Positions 56,313 through 64,000 of a DNA stretch of 64,000 nucleotides are shown one piece after another. The position numbers were made by a program, and so were the translations under genes. The notes beneath the pieces are model-generated. The model was not told the origin of the DNA. It saw nothing but the letters and a program-made list of their open reading frames with translations, and did no database searches. Each line of letters opens with the position of its first letter. The first letter of the stretch is position 1. The stretch is from Cereibacter sphaeroides (GTDB lineage Bacteria > Pseudomonadota > Alphaproteobacteria > Rhodobacterales > Rhodobacteraceae), in the NCBI GenBank assembly GCA_003243455.1, contig QFQS01000003.1, positions 642,353 through 706,352 on the forward strand, read 5' to 3'.

Positions 56313-57386
56313 ATGCCTATACAAAAACCAAGTCCCTTGGGGGCCGAACGACAAAAAGCACTGCCCGCGCCAACCTTGGCGCTGAACCTCATGGCCGACG
56401 AGTTCGATGCGTTGAACGCGGGCAGCGGGCCGCAAATCGCCTATCGCGACCTGTTCTGTCCACACATGGACCTGCCGCGCGCCTTGCGGAACTGGTCAGA
56501 GGCTCGGGGCGTCCAGTTGCGGAGCCTTCGCAAAATCACGCATGAGCGCGGTGGCCGGTCGCAGAAGGTGCTTTTCGGCCTTCACGATGGTTATGCCGTT
56601 GAAAGCGTTCTGATCCGTCGCCACGACGGACACACCGCCTGTATTTCATCACAGGTTGGATGTGCCTTCGCCTGTCAGTTCTGCGCCTCCGGCCAAGCCG
56701 GCCTCAAGCGCAACCTTTCGTCGGGCGAGATCGTCGAACAGGTCGTTCAACTCGGGCCGAAGGTCAATCGGATCGTGTTCATGGGCATCGGTGAGCCATT
56801 GAACAACTACGAGCAGGTGATGAAGGCGATTCGCATCCTGCGCGACCGGCGAGGGATGAATTTCCCCACCACGGGGATCACGCTTTCCAGCATAGGCATA
56901 CCGAAGGCTCTAGCGCAATTGCGAGAAGAGCATTTGGCGATCAACCTGACAATATCGCTGCATGCGACGACGCAGGAAGTTCGCGACCGTCTCATCCCCG
57001 GATCGCGTAAGCACGACATCAATGAAGTCATCGCACGCGCTTCATCATGGGCAGAACGGCACAACCGGATTGTCACCTTTGTCTATCTGGTCCTACCCGG
57101 TATCAACGACACGCTTGCTGATGCGAAACGGCTTGCCGGTCTGATGAACAAGCGACGGGCACGCGTGAACCTTATGCGCTGGAATCCCGTCGATGGAATC
57201 GCGCTTGATCGAACAAGCGACCGCAGCCTTGGGCTTTTCCGTGAGATGCTGGATCGCGCCGGTGTGCCCGTGGTGGTGCGGGATACACAGGGACGGGATA
57301 TTTCGGCAGCATGCGGTCAGCTCTGGTTGCGCGATCTGCGCGGCATCCCTGTCGAGAAACGTGGAGCCGCGACGCAGGCCGCATAG
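56313..57386 (+). CDS. RlmN/Cfr-family radical SAM 23S rRNA methyltransferase
   Basis: 357 residues. CAFACQFC gives the radical SAM cluster (C117, C121, C124), preceded by TACISSQVG (C110), and the catalytic C-terminal cysteine is in ISAACGQLW (C334); GIGEPLNN and VNLTISLHATTQEVRD-like NLTISLHATTQEVRD are family blocks. RlmN modifies A2503 of 23S rRNA at C2; Cfr at C8, which blocks several antibiotic classes. CISSQ, LPGINDT and the NLMRWNPV block resemble Cfr more than typical RlmN. It is on a conjugative element, next to a TetR gene, as a second copy beyond the host's own rlmN would be. Cfr-type activity is inference. Confidence 0.83.
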   Translation: MPIQKPSPLGAERQKALPAPTLALNLMADEFDALNAGSGPQIAYRDLFCPHMDLPRALRNWSEARGVQLRSLRKITHERGGRSQKVLFGLHDGYAVESVLIRRHDGHTACISSQVGCAFACQFCASGQAGLKRNLSSGEIVEQVVQLGPKVNRIVFMGIGEPLNNYEQVMKAIRILRDRRGMNFPTTGITLSSIGIPKALAQLREEHLAINLTISLHATTQEVRDRLIPGSRKHDINEVIARASSWAERHNRIVTFVYLVLPGINDTLADAKRLAGLMNKRRARVNLMRWNPVDGIALDRTSDRSLGLFREMLDRAGVPVVVRDTQGRDISAACGQLWLRDLRGIPVEKRGAATQAA

Positions 57387-57398
57387 CAGGAGCGCGGG

Positions 57399-58361
57399 AT
57401 GCGGCGTTCGAGAAGACATGCGAACGACGCGTTCCGATCAAGTGAAACGCTGCTCGGGTCGCGCATACCTCTCATGTCGCTGATCCAGACGCTTGCGGTC
57501 GCCGAGCATCTGAACTTCCGCCACGCGGCGAACGCACTCGGGGTTGCACAATCCAGCGTCAGCGCGCGCGTGAAGGCTCTGGAGCAAGACCTTGGAATCC
57601 TCCTGTTCGAGCGTCACGCACGCGGCGTCCGGTTGACCGAGGCCGGACGCCATTTCGTCGAGCAAATAGCAGCGGGCGTCGATCAACTCGACCATGCAGT
57701 GAAGACTGCCGGCATGGCAGCGGCGGGGGAATGGGGCCGCCTGCGCATCGGCGTCCATGCGTTGATCCCCCACAGCTTCCTCGCCGAGTTGATTGGGCAG
57801 TATCGGGAAGATCATCCCGGTATCGAGGTCGAAATCACGGAGGGCACCGCCCGCGATGCAGTCATGCGGCTTCGCGCCGACCGGCTGGACGTGGTGTTCG
57901 TCGCCGGGAAGCCCGAACTGCCTGACTGCCATACGCGCCCGATCTGGACCGAACCGTTGATGGCCATTCTGCCGGATGGGCATCGCCTTGCCGGGCAATT
58001 GGCAATCACTTGGGCCGATCTGGTCGGTGAGACATTCCTTGTCCGCCATGGCGGCACCGGCCCGCAGGCGCATGACCATATCGTGCTGCGCCTTGCCGGG
58101 CGCTGGCCTGCACCGTCGATCCTGCGCTTCGATGTGGAGCGCGCCACGCTGCTATCCATGGTCGGACAAGGCTTCGGCGTCACCATTGCCGGAGCGGCCA
58201 CGGCGCTGCTGCCAACGTCCGGCGTCGCCTTTCTGTCGTTCGCGGACGAGCCAAAGCCGATCACGTTCTCGGCTGTCTGGTCGCCGTCCAACCGCAGCGC
58301 GGCGCTTCGCAACCTGCTCACCCTCGCCAGCGACATGGGCCGGCCGGTCCGCACGGACTGA
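57399..58361 (+). CDS. LysR family transcriptional regulator
   Basis: 320 residues from ATG 57399 (GGAG upstream; ATG 57474 is the other option). Helix-turn-helix: LIQTLAVAEHLNFRHAANAL, VAQSSVSARVKALEQDLGIL, LFERHARGVRLTEAG. The rest is the periplasmic-binding-like effector domain (e.g. RLRIGVHALIPHSFLAELIG and VVFVAGKPELPDCHTRPIW). It follows the methyltransferase gene by 12 bases. LysR genes are often found just before traG in these elements; it may regulate the transfer genes. Confidence 0.9.
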   Translation: MRRSRRHANDAFRSSETLLGSRIPLMSLIQTLAVAEHLNFRHAANALGVAQSSVSARVKALEQDLGILLFERHARGVRLTEAGRHFVEQIAAGVDQLDHAVKTAGMAAAGEWGRLRIGVHALIPHSFLAELIGQYREDHPGIEVEITEGTARDAVMRLRADRLDVVFVAGKPELPDCHTRPIWTEPLMAILPDGHRLAGQLAITWADLVGETFLVRHGGTGPQAHDHIVLRLAGRWPAPSILRFDVERATLLSMVGQGFGVTIAGAATALLPTSGVAFLSFADEPKPITFSAVWSPSNRSAALRNLLTLASDMGRPVRTD

Positions 58362-58428
58362 TTTTCCGCCGCGATTCGTTTCTGCCAGCCAGCATAGGCA
58401 CCAGCAACGACGATCCCGGTGCGATCCG

Positions 58429-58447
58429 TCCTATTTGCCGCCGATAG
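58429..58447. repeat. 19-bp repeat, copy 1, upstream of traG
   Basis: TCCTATTTGCCGCCGATAG (58429-58447) lies about 95 bases before the traG start; the near-identical copy TCCTATTTACCGCCGATAG is at 61018-61036 before trbB. Two copies 2.6 kb apart before the two transfer gene blocks suggest a shared regulator or DNA-binding site. Confidence 0.7.
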
Positions 58448-58543
58448 TATCCGGCAGCCCTCCGGCATCCTCTTTCCTGTTGCCCGTCCCGATTTTGCCT
58501 ACTCTTTGATCGGCTCCGTCTCTTTTGCCGACTGGAGCCTGCA

Positions 58544-60532
58544 TTGCGCGGAGGCCGAATCCTTTGGGGTCAGATCGCTGTCGTCTTCGCCATCGTTCTG
58601 GTGATGACGTGGACGGCGACGCAATGGGTCGCCTTCCGACTCGGCTTCCAGCCGCAGCTTGGATCGCCATGGTTCGAGCTGGGCGGCTTGCCGGTCTATT
58701 ATCCGCCGGCCTTCTTCTGGTGGTGGTTTTCGTTCGATGCCTACGCGCCAGCGATCTTCGTCGAAGGGGCGATCATCGCAGCGTCCGGCGGCTTCATCGC
58801 CATCGCCGCCGCCATCCTCATGTCGATCATTCGAGCGCGGGAAGCCCGCAACATCGCCACCTACGGATCGGCGCGATGGGCGGAAGACAAGGAAATCCGC
58901 GCGGCCGGATTGCTCGGCCCCGATGGCGTAGTGCTCGGCCGGCATACGCAAGACTATCTGCGCCATGACGGTCCCGAGCATGTCTTATGCTTCGCCCCGA
59001 CCCGCAGCGGTAAAGGCGTCGGCCTTGTCGTCCCGACACTGTTGACATGGCCGGGAAGCTGCATCGTCCATGACATTAAAGGCGAGAACTGGACCATCAC
59101 GGCCGGCTTTCGCGCGAAGCATGGCCGTGTCCTGCTGTTCGATCCAACCAATGCTAGATCGTCGGCCTACAACCCGCTGCTGGAGGTCCGGCAAGGGGAA
59201 TGGGAGGTCCGCGACGTGCAGAACATCGCGGATATTCTAGTGGACCCGGAAGGTTCCCTCGACAAGCGCAACCATTGGGAAAAGACGAGCCACAGCCTGC
59301 TTGTCGGCGCGATCCTGCATGTTCTCTATGCGGAGAAGGACAAGACGCTGGCGGGCGTCGCCAACTTCCTGTCCGATCCCCGCCGTCCGGTTGAGGCGAC
59401 CTTGCGCGCCATGATGGACACACCGCATCTCGGCGAGGCGGGCGTTCATCCTGTCATCGCGTCGTCGGCCCGCGAGCTGCTGAACAAATCCGAGAACGAA
59501 CGGTCGGGCGTATTGAGCACCGCCATGTCCTTTCTCGGCCTCTACCGCGATCCGGTGGTGGCGCGCGTCACCGCACGTTGCGACTGGCGAATTGCCGATC
59601 TGGTCGGCAGCCGCCAGCCCGTCACGCTCTATCTGGTCGTGCCGCCGTCCGACATAAACCGCACCAAGCCGCTTATCCGCCTGATTCTCAACCAGATCGG
59701 CAGGCGGTTGACGGAAGAATTGACCAGCTCCGGCACGCGCCATCGGCTGCTGCTCATGCTGGACGAGTTTCCGGCGCTCGGCCGTCTGGATTTTTTCGAG
59801 TCCGCCTTAGCCTTCATGGCGGGCTACGGCCTCAAGGGCTTCCTAATCGCGCAGAGCCTCAATCAGATCGAGCGGGCCTATGGGCCGAACAACGCGATCC
59901 TCGACAACTGCCACGTCCGCGTCAGCTTCGCCACGAACGACGAACGCACGGCCAAGCGGGTGAGCGACGCGCTCGGCACCGCAACCGAGCTGCGCGATTC
60001 CACCAACTATGCGGGCCATCGTCTCGCGCCATGGTTGGGGCATCTCATGGTGTCGCGGCAGGAGACGGCCCGGCCGCTGCTCACGCCGGGCGAGATCATG
60101 CAGCTTCCGCCGACCGACGAAATCGTCATGGTGGCGGGCACCCCGCCGATCCGCGCCACCAAGGCCCGCTACTACGAGGACGCGCGGTTTCAGGAACGCA
60201 TCCTGCCGCCACCCGACCTGGTCGCCGCTCCGCTGACGCCCAGCCCATCCACCGATGATTGGTCCGGTCGCATGGTTACGGCGGATGGCAGCTCCGCGAA
60301 GGACGCCGCCAATGGGACCGAAGGCGATCCGGCCAACGCCGGCATCCGCCGCGAGCCGGAATTGCCCGAGCATGAGGAAATCATCCCGCCGCCACCATCG
60401 CCCGAACAGGAGTTCGAGTTTCTGGACGACGAGCCGGACGTTGACGCGGCCAAGGCCCGCGCCATGCGCCAGCGCATGAGGATGGTGGCGCGGCAAGTGG
60501 CGATGAACCCCGATGACGGAATCGACCTTTGA
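58544..60532 (+). CDS. traG: Type IV coupling protein TraG/VirD4
   Basis: 662 residues from TTG 58544 (GGAG six bases upstream). Two N-terminal membrane segments (GQIAVVFAIVLVMTWTATQW, then AIIAASGGFIAIAAAILMSI) are followed by the hexameric ATPase: CFAPTRSGKGVGLVVPTLLT (Walker A, near residue 150) and LLMLDEFPALGRLDFFESAL (Walker B). The C-terminus is acidic and disordered. It carries the relaxase-DNA complex to the transfer channel in the inner membrane. The next gene follows by 10 bases. Confidence 0.95.
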   Translation: MRGGRILWGQIAVVFAIVLVMTWTATQWVAFRLGFQPQLGSPWFELGGLPVYYPPAFFWWWFSFDAYAPAIFVEGAIIAASGGFIAIAAAILMSIIRAREARNIATYGSARWAEDKEIRAAGLLGPDGVVLGRHTQDYLRHDGPEHVLCFAPTRSGKGVGLVVPTLLTWPGSCIVHDIKGENWTITAGFRAKHGRVLLFDPTNARSSAYNPLLEVRQGEWEVRDVQNIADILVDPEGSLDKRNHWEKTSHSLLVGAILHVLYAEKDKTLAGVANFLSDPRRPVEATLRAMMDTPHLGEAGVHPVIASSARELLNKSENERSGVLSTAMSFLGLYRDPVVARVTARCDWRIADLVGSRQPVTLYLVVPPSDINRTKPLIRLILNQIGRRLTEELTSSGTRHRLLLMLDEFPALGRLDFFESALAFMAGYGLKGFLIAQSLNQIERAYGPNNAILDNCHVRVSFATNDERTAKRVSDALGTATELRDSTNYAGHRLAPWLGHLMVSRQETARPLLTPGEIMQLPPTDEIVMVAGTPPIRATKARYYEDARFQERILPPPDLVAAPLTPSPSTDDWSGRMVTADGSSAKDAANGTEGDPANAGIRREPELPEHEEIIPPPPSPEQEFEFLDDEPDVDAAKARAMRQRMRMVARQVAMNPDDGIDL

Positions 60533-60542
60533 GGACACGCCC

Positions 60543-61004
60543 ATGGCAACCCGAACCCGCCTGAATCTCTATTTCGACCCGGCGCTCATGCCGCAGATCG
60601 AGTCGCTGGCGCTGCGCCGCAAGGTCTCGAAATCCGCCATCGTCGAGGCGGCGGTCATGTCCTACCTGTCCGGCGATTCCGCCGACCGGCTTGAAGCAGC
60701 CATGTCGCGCCGTCTGGACAAGCTCGGCCGTCAGATCGACACGCTCGACATGGACCTTGCCGTTCTCGGCGAAACGGTCGCGCAGTTCATCCATTTCTGG
60801 ATGTCCCTCACGCCGCCGCTTTCAGGAGCCACTCAATCCGCTGCCCGAGCAAAAGGCGCGGAACGGTTCGAGGGATTCATACAGACTCTCGGCAAGCGAC
60901 TGGCGACGGGCGACAGGTTCCTCAAAGAGCTGTCGCGTGACCTCGACTCACTCCACGACGATCCGGTGCGAGACGAGGCCGGGACCAACGGCGATCAAGA
61001 GTAA
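60543..61004 (+). CDS. Ribbon-helix-helix (CopG-like) protein
   Basis: 153 residues from ATG 60543. N-terminal ribbon-helix-helix (RTRLNLYFDPALMPQIESLA, then RRKVSKSAIVEAAVMSYL) and a long C-terminal helix (FEGFIQTLGKRLATGDRFLK). It lies between traG and the trb genes, its usual place in this element type. Likely regulates the tra/trb transcripts, perhaps through the 19-bp repeats. Confidence 0.87.
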   Translation: MATRTRLNLYFDPALMPQIESLALRRKVSKSAIVEAAVMSYLSGDSADRLEAAMSRRLDKLGRQIDTLDMDLAVLGETVAQFIHFWMSLTPPLSGATQSAARAKGAERFEGFIQTLGKRLATGDRFLKELSRDLDSLHDDPVRDEAGTNGDQE

Positions 61005-61017
61005 GTATTCGGACCCA

Positions 61018-61036
61018 TCCTATTTACCGCCGATAG
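61018..61036. repeat. 19-bp repeat, copy 2, upstream of trbB
   Basis: TCCTATTTACCGCCGATAG differs from the copy at 58429 in one base. It lies in the gap between the CopG-like gene and trbB, just upstream of a terminator (61075-61095). Confidence 0.7.
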
Positions 61037-61074
61037 CCGCCGATCACCGCACGCAGCTAGATACTTGTTGAACC

Positions 61075-61095
61075 AGCCCAATTCCGGGCTTTTTT
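61075..61095 (+). terminator. Rho-independent terminator between the traG and trb blocks
   Basis: AGCCC and GGGCT pair around AATTCC, followed by six T. It ends the traG/CopG transcript, so trbB and the following genes probably have their own promoter nearby. A second small hairpin CCCC/GGGG lies at about 61103-61113. Confidence 0.7.
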
Positions 61096-61150
61096 AATCG
61101 ACCCCGATCCGGGGATCGCATGTCGCGCCCCATGAAGAAGCGGGGCCGAC

Positions 61151-62146
61151 ATGACCACCAACCACCACAGGCAGGAAGCGGTCCAGCGCGGCGCGCGCAT
61201 GTTGCGCACCGCGCTCGGCCCCGTCATTGCCCGGCTGCTCGAAGACCCGGCCGTGGCCGAGGTGATGTTGAACCCGGACGGCCGCCTTTGGGTGGACCGG
61301 CTGTCCGAAGGGCTTTCCGATACGGGCGAACGGCTGTCCGCCGCCGATGGCGAACGCATCGTGCGGCTGGTCGCGCATCATGTCGGCGCGGAGGTTCACG
61401 CCCGCAGCCCGCGCGTCTCGGCCGAGTTGCCGGAGAACGGGGAGCGGTTCGAGGGCCTGTTGCCGCCGGTGGTCGCCGCCCCGACCTTCGCCATCCGCAA
61501 GCCCGCAGTCGCGGTGTTCAGCCTCGACGACTATGTGGCGGCGGGCATCATGTCCGCCGATCAGGCCGCGACGCTATGCGCGGCCGTTTCTTCCCGCGCC
61601 AACATCCTCGTGGCGGGCGGCACCAGCACCGGCAAGACCACGTTGACCAATGCGCTGCTCGCCGAGGTGGCGAAGACGGCGGATCGCGTCGTCATCATCG
61701 AGGACACGCGCGAGCTGCAATGCGCCGCGCCGAACCTTGTCGCCATGCGGACGAAAGACGGCGTGGCAACGCTTTCCGATCTGGTCCGTTCCTCGCTACG
61801 CCTGCGCCCGGATCGCATCCCCATTGGCGAGGTGCGCGGATCGGAAGCCCTCGACCTTCTGAAAGCGTGGGGCACCGGCCATCCGGGCGGGATCGGCACC
61901 ATCCATGCCGGCACCGGCATCGGCGCGCTCCGTCGCCTTGAACAGCTCATTCAAGAGGCTGTCGTCACCGTCCCGCGCGCCCTGATCGCCGAGACAATCG
62001 ACCTTGTTGCCGTCCTTTCCGGGCGTGGTTCCGCGCGCCGGCTTGCCGAGCTTGCCCGCGTCGAAGGGCTGGGGCCGGACGGCGACTACCGCATCACGCA
62101 TCCCATCCCTTCGGCAATCCCCACCAACACAGGAGAATCTTCATGA
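61151..62146 (+). CDS. trbB: Conjugal transfer ATPase TrbB (VirB11-like)
   Basis: 331 residues. Walker A GGTSTGKTT (156-164), Asp-box VVIIEDTRELQC and the VirB11-type RSSLRLRPDRIPIGEVRG and HAGTGIGALRRLEQLI blocks. The N-terminal half has VMLNPDGRLWVDRLSEGLSD. A traffic ATPase energising pilus and channel assembly at the inner membrane. It is coupled to trbC by a 4-base overlap. Confidence 0.96.
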   Translation: MTTNHHRQEAVQRGARMLRTALGPVIARLLEDPAVAEVMLNPDGRLWVDRLSEGLSDTGERLSAADGERIVRLVAHHVGAEVHARSPRVSAELPENGERFEGLLPPVVAAPTFAIRKPAVAVFSLDDYVAAGIMSADQAATLCAAVSSRANILVAGGTSTGKTTLTNALLAEVAKTADRVVIIEDTRELQCAAPNLVAMRTKDGVATLSDLVRSSLRLRPDRIPIGEVRGSEALDLLKAWGTGHPGGIGTIHAGTGIGALRRLEQLIQEAVVTVPRALIAETIDLVAVLSGRGSARRLAELARVEGLGPDGDYRITHPIPSAIPTNTGESS

Positions 62147-62475
62147 TCCGCACGATTTCGCGCGGCTATCGCTTCGCCGCGACCGCCGCATCCACCCTTG
62201 CCATCAGCCTCATGCTTGCCCCGGCCGCCCATGCGTCCGGTTCGTCGATGCCATGGGAGCAGCCCTTGCAGCAAATCCTCCAGTCCATCGAGGGGCCGGT
62301 CGCCAAGATCATCGCCGTCATCATCATCATCGTGACCGGCCTGACCCTCGCGTTCGGCGATACCAGCGGTGGCTTCCGTCGCCTGATCCAGATTGTGTTC
62401 GGCCTGTCCATCGCGTTCGCGGCGTCGAGCTTCTTTCTGTCGTTCTTCTCGTTTGGCGGCGGGGCGCTCGTTTGA
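62143..62475 (+). CDS. trbC: Conjugal pilin precursor TrbC (VirB2-like)
   Basis: 110 residues. N-terminal signal region (FAATAASTLAISLMLAPAAH-like, ending AHASG), then two hydrophobic helices (KIIAVIIIIVTGLTLAFGDT, then IQIVFGLSIAFAASSFFLSF) around a short loop, the TrbC/VirB2 pattern. After processing by TraF it forms the conjugative pilus. Overlaps trbD by one base (TGATG). Confidence 0.9.
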   Translation: MIRTISRGYRFAATAASTLAISLMLAPAAHASGSSMPWEQPLQQILQSIEGPVAKIIAVIIIIVTGLTLAFGDTSGGFRRLIQIVFGLSIAFAASSFFLSFFSFGGGALV

Positions 62476-62756
62476 TGGCGGGCGGCCTCGAACAGCTCGA
62501 CGCGGTGCCGGGCTTCGCGATCCCGGTCCACCGGGCGCTGACCGAGCACATTTTGCTCGGCGGCGCACCGCGCGCCATCGCCATCATGAACGGGACGCTG
62601 GCCGGGGCCGTGGGCCTCGGCCTGCGCCTCTGGCTGGTCGGCATCGCCATATGGGCCATCGGTCACTTTGCCGCCGTATGGGCGGCGAAGCGCGATCCCC
62701 AATTCGTCGAAGTCGGGCGGCGGCATCTGCGCATCCCCGCCAACCTTGCGGCGTGA
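62475..62756 (+). CDS. trbD: Conjugal transfer protein TrbD (VirB3-like)
   Basis: 93 residues from ATG 62475. Characteristic PVHRALTEHILLGGAPR start with a hydrophobic segment (GTLAGAVGLGLRLWLVGIAI) and a C-terminal HFAAVWAAKRDPQFVEVGRRH. TrbD is an inner-membrane partner of TrbE in the type IV secretion channel. It starts at the trbC stop and ends 10 bases before trbE. Confidence 0.9.
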   Translation: MAGGLEQLDAVPGFAIPVHRALTEHILLGGAPRAIAIMNGTLAGAVGLGLRLWLVGIAIWAIGHFAAVWAAKRDPQFVEVGRRHLRIPANLAA

Positions 62757-62766
62757 GGGCGCGGCC

Positions 62767-64000
62767 ATGATGAACCTTGCCGAATACCGCCGCACCGCCG
62801 CGCGCCTCTCTGATTATCTGCCATGGGCCGCGCTGGTCGGCTCGGGCGTCGTCTTGAACAAGGACGGGAGTTTCCAGAGGACCGCGAAGTTTCGCGGTCC
62901 CGATCTGGATTCCGCCGTCGCGGCCGAGCTGGTCGCCGTCGCCAGCCGCATCAACAATGCCGTGCGCCGTCTCGGCTCCGGCTGGAGCATCTTTGTCGAG
63001 GCGCAGCGCAGCGAGGCCGCGACCTATCCCGACAGCGCCTTTCCCGATGCCGCATCCGCGCTGGTCGATGCCGAGCGCAGGGCTGGTTTCGAGGAAGCCG
63101 GCACGCATTTCGTGTCGGGCTATTTCCTCACCTTTCTCTGGCTGCCCCCGGCCGAGGAAGCCGCCCGCGCCGAAACATGGCTCTACGAGGGCCGCGAGAA
63201 AACCGGCGTGGACCCGTGGGAGCTGCTGCGCGGCTTCATCGACCGCACCGACCGCGTGCTGGCCTTGCTCGACGGCTTCATGCCCGAGTGCCGTTGGATG
63301 GATGACGGCGCGACGCTGACCTATCTCCATTCCACCATCTCGACCAACCGGCACCGGGTCCGCGTGCCCGAGGTGCCGATGCACCTCGACGCGCTGCTCG
63401 CCGACCAGCCCTTGACCGGCGGACTGGAGCCGCGCCTTGGCAACGCGCATCTGCGCGTGCTGACCATCGTGGGATTCCCGACCGCGACGACGCCGGGCCT
63501 GCTCGACGAGATGAACCGCCTGCCGTTCCCCTATCGGTGGAGCACGCGCGCGATCCTCATGGATAAGACCGACGCGACCCGGCTGCTGACCCGCATCCGT
63601 CGCCAATGGTTCGCCAAGCGCAAGTCCGTCGCCGCGATTCTGAAAGAGGTGATGACCAACGAGGCGTCCGCGCTGGTGGACACCGACGCGGCGAACAAGG
63701 CGCTCGACGCGGACATGGCGTTGCAGGAGCTTGGGGCGGACGTGGCGGGCATGGCCTATGTCACGGCCACCGTCACCGTTTGGGATGCCGACCCGCGCAT
63801 TGCCGACGAGAAGCTGCGCCTGGTCGAGAAGATCGTTCAGGGCCGCGACTTCACCGCCATGCCCGAGAGCGTCAACGCGGTTGACGCATGGCTCGGCAGC
63901 CTGCCCGGACACGCCTACGCCAATGTCCGCCAGCCGCCCATCAGCACTTTGAATCTCGCCCACATGATCCCGCTTTCGGCGGTGTGGGCGGGGCCGGAAC
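62767..64000 (+). CDS. trbE: Conjugal transfer ATPase TrbE (VirB4-like), cut by window edge
   Basis: 411 codons visible from ATG 62767 to the edge. The N-terminal CagE/VirB4 domain: NLAEYRRTAARLSDYLPWAA, GSFQRTAKFRGPDL, THFVSGYFLTFLWLPPAEEA, then LTGGLEPRLGNAHLRVLTIV and FPYRWSTRAILMDKTDATRL. The window ends before the Walker A motif, which should follow within about 50 residues. It energises the transfer channel. Downstream trbJ-L-F-G-I genes are expected outside the window. Confidence 0.93.
   Translation, partial: MMNLAEYRRTAARLSDYLPWAALVGSGVVLNKDGSFQRTAKFRGPDLDSAVAAELVAVASRINNAVRRLGSGWSIFVEAQRSEAATYPDSAFPDAASALVDAERRAGFEEAGTHFVSGYFLTFLWLPPAEEAARAETWLYEGREKTGVDPWELLRGFIDRTDRVLALLDGFMPECRWMDDGATLTYLHSTISTNRHRVRVPEVPMHLDALLADQPLTGGLEPRLGNAHLRVLTIVGFPTATTPGLLDEMNRLPFPYRWSTRAILMDKTDATRLLTRIRRQWFAKRKSVAAILKEVMTNEASALVDTDAANKALDADMALQELGADVAGMAYVTATVTVWDADPRIADEKLRLVEKIVQGRDFTAMPESVNAVDAWLGSLPGHAYANVRQPPISTLNLAHMIPLSAVWAGPE

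Noticed and set aside
1..64000. CRISPR arrays
   Set aside because: No set of regular repeats with unique spacers was seen; the periodic repeats in repA are only three copies with 4-5 base gaps.

Overview
The window is GC-rich alphaproteobacterial DNA holding two mobile elements side by side. Gene content and order suggest a Rhodobacteraceae host such as Paracoccus or Rhodobacter: a fused prohead protease/capsid gene and the families DUF6441, DUF2793, DUF6362, DUF6511 and DUF7220, all familiar from Rhodobacterales prophages. No tRNA, rRNA or CRISPR array was seen.

Region 1 (1 to about 43 kb) is a siphovirus-type prophage, mostly on the minus strand. Read in transcription order from the right it has: a serine-recombinase cassette (40.6-43.0 kb, plus strand); an XRE/ImmA regulator pair facing two unknown genes across two palindromic operators (36.9-40.4 kb); a SEC-C protein; an early replication and recombination block (AlpA-like excisionase, Sak4-like ATPase, DUF669 ssDNA-binding-like protein, PD-(D/E)XK nuclease, helicase, primase-polymerase/helicase, RuvC; 26.9-35.4 kb); two DNA methyltransferases and a GIY-YIG protein (22.7-26.0 kb); packaging and head genes (TerS, TerL, gpW-like, portal, protease-capsid fusion, DUF2190, head-tail genes; 13.9-21.5 kb); and tail genes (terminator, tube, frameshifted chaperone, tape measure, tip proteins, DUF2793; left edge to 11.7 kb). 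Passenger genes interrupt the late operon: a nuclease-like secreted protein with a small membrane protein, a PIN toxin with an XRE/IrrE-type partner, and a DUF2188 protein. Lysis genes are not visible and may lie left of the window.

Region 2 (about 43-45.7 kb) is a junction with a TPR protein, a DUF3883 nuclease-like protein and about 0.5 kb without a convincing gene.

Region 3 (45.7 kb to the right edge) is a conjugative element (ICE or plasmid): ArdA antirestriction, DUF6499/DUF2285 regulators, AlpA-like regulator, RepA with iteron-like repeats inside its own gene, DUF2840, TraF, DUF736, lytic transglycosylase, DUF3363-type relaxase, then cargo (frameshifted TetR, an RlmN/Cfr-type radical SAM methyltransferase, LysR), then TraG/VirD4, a CopG-like protein and trbB-C-D-E, the last cut by the window edge.

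Best candidates for something new: the two unknown genes with their XRE/ImmA neighbour and paired operators (36.9-40.4 kb); the RlmN/Cfr-like gene on a conjugative element; a tail-tip protein with a complete von Willebrand A metal site; an internal translation start inside the protease-capsid fusion; and a strongly structured non-coding stretch next to repA. All assignments come from reading motifs, gene order and base patterns; no database search was run.
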